DNA from: Opitutaceae bacterium UBA4094
Lineage (GTDB): Bacteria > Verrucomicrobiota > Verrucomicrobiia > Opitutales > Opitutaceae
Direction of reading: 5' to 3'
Length of the DNA: 10,395 nucleotides
NCBI GenBank assembly: GCA_002382525.1
Contig: DFYA01000125.1
Span: 1-10,395, forward strand
Under the pieces are notes generated by a model. It was given only the letters and a program-made list of their open reading frames with translations, ran no database searches and was not told where the DNA came from. Below are positions 6,485-10,395 of this stretch, piece by piece (positions within the stretch are counted from its first letter, which is position 1; every line of letters starts with the position of its first letter). A program made the translations under genes and the position numbers.

Positions 6485-7705
6485 ATGCCCGATGATCCAA
6501 GCCCAGTGACGGACGGGGGCGGGCGCGGAACCGGAGGCGAGTTGGCCAAGCCGGCGGTCACGGTGCTGTGCGGGTTTTTGGGCGCGGGTAAAACCACGTT
6601 GCTCAATCACCTGCTGCGCCAAGCGGAGGGCCGGCGTTGGGCGGCGGTCGTCAACGACGTGGCCGCGATCAACATCGACGCGGCCGTTGTCCGCACCAAA
6701 AGCGAAACCGCCGCCGCGCGCGACGTGGTCGAGCTGGGCAACGGCTGCGTGTGTTGTTCGTCGAAGGATGAGCTTGCGGAGACGATCGCCGAACTGGCGG
6801 CGACGGGCGACTACACGCACATCCTCGTGGAGACGACCGGCGTGGCGGAGCCGCGCGGCATCGCGAATCTGTTTACGCGGAAAAATCCGTTCGGGCGCAC
6901 GCTGGGGGACTTCGCGACGTTGTCGGCGCTGGTGAGCGTGGTGGACGCCGCGTTCTTCGCGGCGGAGGCCGCGAAGAACGAAATCCTAAACCCTAAGCGG
7001 CTAAATCCTAAAGGAGGAGAGCGGCCGGTGTTTGAGCTGATGTTGGAGCAGGTGGAGTGCGCGGACGTGGTGGTGGTGAACAAGTGCGACGTGGCCACGG
7101 AGGCGGAGGTGGCAGGGGTCGAGGTGATCGTGCGTGGGTTAAACGCGAGGGCAGAGGTGGTGCGCGCGGAGCAGGGTCAGGTGGCGAGCGAGTTTTTGTT
7201 GGGGCGCGTGCGGTTCGACGCGGCGGAGACCTTGAAGGCCGCGCGGTGGGTGCGCGTGCTGAACGCCGCGGCACCGGTCGTCGGGGGCTCGCAACCGGCG
7301 GTGATGAAGCGGCCAATGGCGGAACGGCCGGCGCACGAGGAAAGGTTTGGCATCACGAGTTTTGTTTACCGCGCGCGGCGCCCGTTGGTGCGCGAACGCT
7401 TCGAGCGGTTCATGGCGACGGGCGCGCCCGGGCTGTTGCGGGCGAAAGGTTTTTTTTGGACGCGAGAGCAGCCCGATGAGATGGGGTTTCTTTCGGTCGC
7501 GGGCGGCGCGGTGCGTTACGAGACGTTGACCTACTGGTGGGCGGCGCTTGTCGAAAACGGCAAGGCGCGGATGGACGAACGACCGGAGATGATCCGGGCG
7601 TTGTGGCAAGAACCGCATGGGGATCGCCGGCAGGAACTCGTCTTCATCGGCGTGGACCTGGATGAAGCGGCGATCCGCGCGGGGTTGGACGCGTGTCTGG
7701 TGTAA
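6485..7705 (+). CDS. COG0523 (CobW/G3E) GTPase, ZigA/YciC-type metallochaperone
   Basis: This 406-residue protein has a P-loop GFLGAGKTT (30-38), the metal-binding CxCC motif GCVCC (87-91), a Walker B region ETTGVAEP (116-123), the guanine-specificity motif NKCD (199-202) and a CobW_C domain (about 290-390). The C-terminal signatures GLLRAKGFFW and GDRRQELVFIG are, in my memory of the family, those of the YciC/ZigA branch. Those proteins are made under zinc starvation and hand zinc to client enzymes using GTP. The site is probably zinc, but other metals are served by the superfamily. The ATG at 6485 has GGAG (6470-6473) 11 nt upstream. The first 22 residues are Gly-rich and look disordered. 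Between the Walker B region and NKCD, residues 168-176 read LNPKRLNPK, encoded by an AT-rich repeat with rare CTA codons. The gene follows the TPR gene closely and faces the second AraC gene across 20 bp. Confidence 0.92.
   Translation: MPDDPSPVTDGGGRGTGGELAKPAVTVLCGFLGAGKTTLLNHLLRQAEGRRWAAVVNDVAAINIDAAVVRTKSETAAARDVVELGNGCVCCSSKDELAETIAELAATGDYTHILVETTGVAEPRGIANLFTRKNPFGRTLGDFATLSALVSVVDAAFFAAEAAKNEILNPKRLNPKGGERPVFELMLEQVECADVVVVNKCDVATEAEVAGVEVIVRGLNARAEVVRAEQGQVASEFLLGRVRFDAAETLKAARWVRVLNAAAPVVGGSQPAVMKRPMAERPAHEERFGITSFVYRARRPLVRERFERFMATGAPGLLRAKGFFWTREQPDEMGFLSVAGGAVRYETLTYWWAALVENGKARMDERPEMIRALWQEPHGDRRQELVFIGVDLDEAAIRAGLDACLV
6981..7012 (+). repeat. AT-rich direct repeat inside the GTPase gene
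   Basis: AAATCCTAAA occurs at 6981-6990 and again at 7003-7012. In frame it is two related 15-bp units coding L-N-P-K-R and L-N-P-K-G. Both use CTA for Leu, whereas the rest of the gene almost always uses CTG, TTG or CTC. It sits in the variable loop between the Walker B region and NKCD, keeps the frame and looks like a recent small insertion or duplication. Confidence 0.65.
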
Positions 7706-7725
7706 GCGGGATCGGAGGAACGGGC

Positions 7726-8586
7726 CTACGCGGTGCGCACTTCGCGCGGGGACTTGCCGGTGGCGTTGCGCAGCCAGTGGGTGAAGTGCGAAGGCGAGGA
7801 GAAGCCGAGGTCGTAAGCGATTTTTTTGGCCGGCACGTTGGAGTCGGCGAGGGCGGCGAGGGCGGTTTCGAGCCGGCGTTTTTGCAGGTAGGCGTGGGGA
7901 GTGAGGCCGAGCTGTTGCACAAAGAGGCGGTCAAGATGACCGGCGCTGAGTCCGGCGGAACGCGCGGGCTTTTTGTCGTTGGCCGGCGCGCGCCAGTCGT
8001 GGCGGTCGAGCTGGCGAACGAGGTTCAGCACACGCGGGTCGAGACCGGCCATGCGCGCGGGGACCACGCCGATGGACAACAAGGCCTTGGAATACGCCTG
8101 CGCCCACGCGGCGAAGAGCCGTTGCGTTTCGAAAAAATCCGCCAGCTCCACCGCATGTTGGCGCAGTCCGACGCCCGCGAGGGGGAAACGTTTCGAGATG
8201 AAGCGCAACAAGGTGCGCGCCGCGCGACCCAGCGCGGGGTGGTCGCGCGCAGGCACCCGAATGACTTGATCGACGAGCGAGTCGCCCGATGGCCAGGCGA
8301 GCGTGAAGTTGATCGAGAGGATCCGCGCGTCGGGGGAAAACTCCTGGTGCAGCGAGTGAGGACCGCAAAACATCCAGTCGCCGGCACCCGCGGTCCAGGT
8401 TTGTCCGTCGAGGCGCACTGTGACCGAACCTTCTTGCAGCCACCAGGCGGAGAGCTGGTTGCGGCGTGAGAAGAAGCGACGATTCGGCGCGGCGACCTCG
8501 CCCTCGTAGCACCAGAGCAGCCGGGCCTGAAGGTAGGACCAGTCTTCGAAGGTAAGTGGAGCGGCGGGGCCTGATGTCGGGGCCAT
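7726..8586 (-). CDS. AraC-family transcriptional regulator
   Basis: This 286-residue regulator has an N-terminal cupin-like sensor domain (about 1-150, with strands such as QLSAWWLQEGSVTVRLDG and GDWMFCGPHSLHQEF) and a C-terminal AraC DNA-binding domain (about 182-286). The second HTH is canonical (VPAKKIAYDLGFSSPSHFTHWLRNATGKSPREVR). The first is divergent, with a basic stretch ANDKKPARS where the first HTH helices are usually tighter. I start it at the ATG at 8586; a TTG nine codons upstream is possible but would use up much of the promoter spacer. It is divergent from the FAD oxidoreductase gene across 81 bp, the usual position for a regulator of that gene. The sensor type is typical of sugar or small-metabolite regulators, but the ligand is unknown. 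The stop faces the GTPase gene across 20 bp with no terminator. Confidence 0.88.
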   Translation of the reverse strand: MAPTSGPAAPLTFEDWSYLQARLLWCYEGEVAAPNRRFFSRRNQLSAWWLQEGSVTVRLDGQTWTAGAGDWMFCGPHSLHQEFSPDARILSINFTLAWPSGDSLVDQVIRVPARDHPALGRAARTLLRFISKRFPLAGVGLRQHAVELADFFETQRLFAAWAQAYSKALLSIGVVPARMAGLDPRVLNLVRQLDRHDWRAPANDKKPARSAGLSAGHLDRLFVQQLGLTPHAYLQKRRLETALAALADSNVPAKKIAYDLGFSSPSHFTHWLRNATGKSPREVRTA

Positions 8587-8667
8587 GCGAGAAACGTGCA
8601 ACTTAATCTGCAATTACTGCAAGCGTCGCCCGTCGCAGCGCGGCCGGTGCGAGGCACGATAAGCGGC
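8587..8667. promoter_or_regulatory. Divergent promoter region with three TGCAA direct repeats
   Basis: The 81-bp spacer between the second AraC gene and the FAD oxidoreductase gene contains TGCAA at 8597-8601, 8609-8613 and 8618-8622. The repeats sit in a locally AT-rich stretch (8597-8617). Read on the minus strand they are three TTGCA motifs, 9 and 12 bp apart. AraC-family proteins usually bind direct repeats of about this spacing, so this is a plausible operator for the adjacent regulator. I cannot place -35 and -10 boxes with confidence. GAGG at 8651-8654 is a weak and rather distant ribosome site for the oxidoreductase. Confidence 0.45.
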
Positions 8668-9990
8668 ATGAGTTCCACTCCTGTTTCGCGGTTCTATGAA
8701 GAGCCCGCCCGCTCGTTGCCAATTGTTGACGAGGCCGATGTGTTGGTCGTCGGCGGCGGGCCGGGCGGTATCGGCGCGGCGGTGTCGGCGGCGCGCAACG
8801 GGGCGCGGACGATCTTGGTGGAACGCTTCGGGAGCTTCGGCGGCACCTGGACCGCAGGCATTTTGAGTGCGATCATGCCGTTTCCGTTTGTGCGGGGTAT
8901 TTTTGCCGAGGTCGTGGACGGGTGGCGTGGATTGGGGGGCTGGACGGGAGGCGCGTATGGTGGGCACGGCGGCTGGGGCGGCGCGGGGTGTTACGACAGC
9001 GAGGTCGCCAAGGTCGCGCTCGACCAACTGGTCGTCGGCGCGGGCGTGATCCCGTATTTCTTCGCCCAGGTGGCGGGCGTGGTTCGCGAAGGCGACCGCG
9101 TGAACGGTGTGATCATCGAGTCGAAGGAGGGGCGTCAGGTGATCCGCGCGAAGATGATCATCGACGCGTCGGGGGATGGCGACGTGAGCGTGATGGCCGG
9201 CGTGCCGGCCGAGCAAGGGCGCGAGAGCGACGGCGGGGTGCAGCCGATGACGATGATCTTCAAGATGACGGGCGCCGACGATGAGCGGGTGCTGAAGGCG
9301 AAGGAGGAGGATCACGATTTCGCGCGGGCGTGGCAGGCGGCGAAGGCGCGCGGAGAGGTGACCGTGCCGCGCGAAGACGTGTTGGCCTCGCGCAATCCGC
9401 GGCCCGGCGAATGGAACTTCAACGCGACGCGCATCATCAACAAAGACGGCACCAAGCTGCGCGACGTGACCGACGCGATGATCGAGGGCCGTCGTCAGGT
9501 GGCGGAGATCGCGGCGTTTTTGAGGAAACATATTCCCGGTTTCGAAAACGCGGTGGTCTCGGAAACGGCTCCGCACATCGGTGTGCGCGAAACGCGGCGT
9601 ATCCATTGTGATTATACAATCACGGCGCGCGATATCATCGATGTGTTGCCGTTTGAGGACTGTATCGCGCGCGGCAACTGGTTTATCGACATCCACAGTC
9701 CGACCGGCGAGGGCACGGAGCGGGTGTATCCGCCCGAGGGCAAGTGGTATGAGATCCCCTACCGCAGCATTCGCGCGATGGGCGTGGAGAACCTGTTGAT
9801 CGCGTCGAGATGCCTGGACAGCACGCACGAGGCGCATGCGGCGATCCGAATCACGCCGCAAGTGATGGCCATCGGCGAAGGCGCCGGCGCGGCGGCGGCG
9901 TTGTGCGTGAAGCACGGGCTACGTTCGACGCGCGCCCTCGACGTGGCGTTGCTCCGTGAAACACTGCGTAAGCAGGGTGCGTTTGTCTGA
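8668..9990 (+). CDS. FAD-dependent oxidoreductase (FAD_oxidored family)
   Basis: This 440-residue protein has an N-terminal dinucleotide-binding fold: VLVVGGGPGGIGAA (G29, G31 and G34 form GxGxxG) with the acidic end of the second strand at E52 (ILVERFGSFGG). A second FAD-contact region is IIDASGDGDVSVMAG, and the C-terminus has IASRCLDSTHEAHAAIRITPQVMAIGEGAGAAAAL, the typical closing segment of this family. The N-terminus has no twin-arginine signal, so it is probably cytoplasmic. The substrate is unknown. In Verrucomicrobiota and Planctomycetota, relatives are often found in carbohydrate catabolic loci beside AraC regulators, which fits this neighbourhood. The ATG at 8668 gives a normal start (MSSTPVSRFYEEP, then the FAD fold at residue 24); an in-frame GTG at 8596 would overlap the operator repeats. 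It is the only gene of its unit here and converges on the Nudix gene. Confidence 0.9.
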   Translation: MSSTPVSRFYEEPARSLPIVDEADVLVVGGGPGGIGAAVSAARNGARTILVERFGSFGGTWTAGILSAIMPFPFVRGIFAEVVDGWRGLGGWTGGAYGGHGGWGGAGCYDSEVAKVALDQLVVGAGVIPYFFAQVAGVVREGDRVNGVIIESKEGRQVIRAKMIIDASGDGDVSVMAGVPAEQGRESDGGVQPMTMIFKMTGADDERVLKAKEEDHDFARAWQAAKARGEVTVPREDVLASRNPRPGEWNFNATRIINKDGTKLRDVTDAMIEGRRQVAEIAAFLRKHIPGFENAVVSETAPHIGVRETRRIHCDYTITARDIIDVLPFEDCIARGNWFIDIHSPTGEGTERVYPPEGKWYEIPYRSIRAMGVENLLIASRCLDSTHEAHAAIRITPQVMAIGEGAGAAAALCVKHGLRSTRALDVALLRETLRKQGAFV

Positions 9991-10041
9991 GCCTTAGAAG
10001 TTCAGTTGGCAGGCGGAGGGCTGGCTTTGGGGCGTAATCTC

Positions 10042-10079
10042 AAGCCGGCTGTCCGACCGCCGGTTCGGCCTACCGGCTT
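10042..10079. terminator. Possible bidirectional terminator hairpin between convergent genes
   Basis: AAGCCGG (10042-10048) and CCGGCTT (10073-10079) form a 7-bp stem around an imperfect inner CCGA/TCGG pair (10053-10056, 10065-10068). It lies between the oxidoreductase stop at 9990 and the Nudix gene and overlaps the Nudix stop codon. No T run follows on either strand, so an intrinsic terminator is only a possibility. Confidence 0.35.
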
Positions 10080-10395
10080 ATGCGCGCAGGTAATCGGCGA
10101 TGATCGGCAGATCCGCTTCGGGGAGGTCGAGCGACGTCAGCTCGGCTGCGGTCACCCAGCGGAGCGCGGCGTGTTCGTGCGTGTGCGGGGCCGGACTGCC
10201 GGGCAGGAGGCGCACGACGAAGGGGATCAATTGCACCGTGACCGTTGCGTAGGCGTGCGTGTGCGGGGCGAGCGGGCGGAGCAATTCGATGGTGACGCCG
10301 AGTTCCTCGTGGAGTTCGCGGTGCAGGGCGGCCTCGGGGGTTTCGCCGGGCTCGATCTTGCCGCCGGGGAACTCCCATTTGCCGCCGAGGTGTTT
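10078..10395 (-). CDS. Nudix hydrolase, MutT-like, C-terminal part (5' end outside the window)
   Basis: The visible 105 residues, read from the right edge in frame, begin KHLGGKWEFPGGKIEPGE and contain a complete Nudix box matching GX5EX7REUXEEXGU: GKIEPGETPEAALHRELHEELGV. WEFPGGK before it and a C-terminal EHAALRWVTAAEL...PIIADYL segment are typical of MutT/8-oxo-dGTP diphosphatases, which remove oxidised nucleotides. About 25 N-terminal residues are missing beyond the edge. The stop is TAA at 10078-10080. Candidate start codons inside the window, such as one at 10284, would cut off the Nudix box and must be wrong. A family role in nucleotide sanitation is likely, but other Nudix substrates cannot be excluded. 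Confidence 0.9.
   Translation of the reverse strand, partial: KHLGGKWEFPGGKIEPGETPEAALHRELHEELGVTIELLRPLAPHTHAYATVTVQLIPFVVRLLPGSPAPHTHEHAALRWVTAAELTSLDLPEADLPIIADYLRA

Noticed and set aside
5397..6500. 367-residue minus-strand open frame opposite the TPR gene
   Set aside because: Arg/Leu/Gln-rich mirror of the TPR coding sequence; no domain and no ribosome site.
6981..7012. CCTAAACCCTAA as a telomere-like repeat
   Set aside because: Only about two degenerate units, in frame inside a bacterial GTPase gene; the likeness to telomere repeats is coincidence.
8614..9915. 433-residue minus-strand open frame opposite the FAD oxidoreductase
   Set aside because: Arg/His/Ala-rich with no recognisable motif, antisense to a well-supported gene.

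Overview
The window is about 10.4 kb of GC-rich chromosomal DNA from a Gram-negative bacterium. An outer-membrane TonB-dependent receptor, a monoheme lipoprotein, weak or absent Shine-Dalgarno motifs before several genes and the style of the intergenic DNA together suggest a Verrucomicrobiota member such as an Opitutaceae relative. That placement is inference, because no rRNA or marker gene is present. I see no insertion sequence, prophage, tRNA or CRISPR array.

Left edge (1-736, + strand): the 3' end of an amidohydrolase_2 gene is followed, with a 4-bp GTGA overlap, by a small Rieske [2Fe-2S] protein. They form a translationally coupled pair. A 467-bp gene-free stretch (737-1203) holds palindromes, one of them REP-like, and the terminator of the opposing operon.

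Metal/redox block (1018-7705): on the minus strand lie a FecA-like TonB-dependent receptor (2619-4844), its terminator, an AraC-family regulator (1700-2545) and a monoheme c-type lipoprotein (1204-1668). Diverging from the receptor on the plus strand are a TPR-type helical repeat protein (5079-6452) and a COG0523 GTPase of the ZigA/YciC metallochaperone type (6485-7705). The 234-bp divergent spacer carries five copies of TGAGA/TCTCA, two of them forming a 15-bp inverted repeat. These are candidate sites for a metalloregulator of the Fur or Zur type. The gene set suggests a locus for metal uptake and allocation under limitation, but which metal cannot be read from the sequence.

Right side (7726-10395): a second AraC-family regulator (minus) is transcribed divergently from an FAD-dependent oxidoreductase (plus). 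The 81-bp spacer holds three TGCAA direct repeats, a plausible operator. The window ends in the C-terminal part of a Nudix (MutT-like) hydrolase on the minus strand, convergent with the oxidoreductase.

No clearly new defence or mobile system was found. The most interesting points are the TGAGA/TCTCA array shared by the receptor and metallochaperone units, the AT-rich in-frame repeat inserted in the GTPase, and the AraC plus cytochrome-lipoprotein pair that follows the receptor's terminator.
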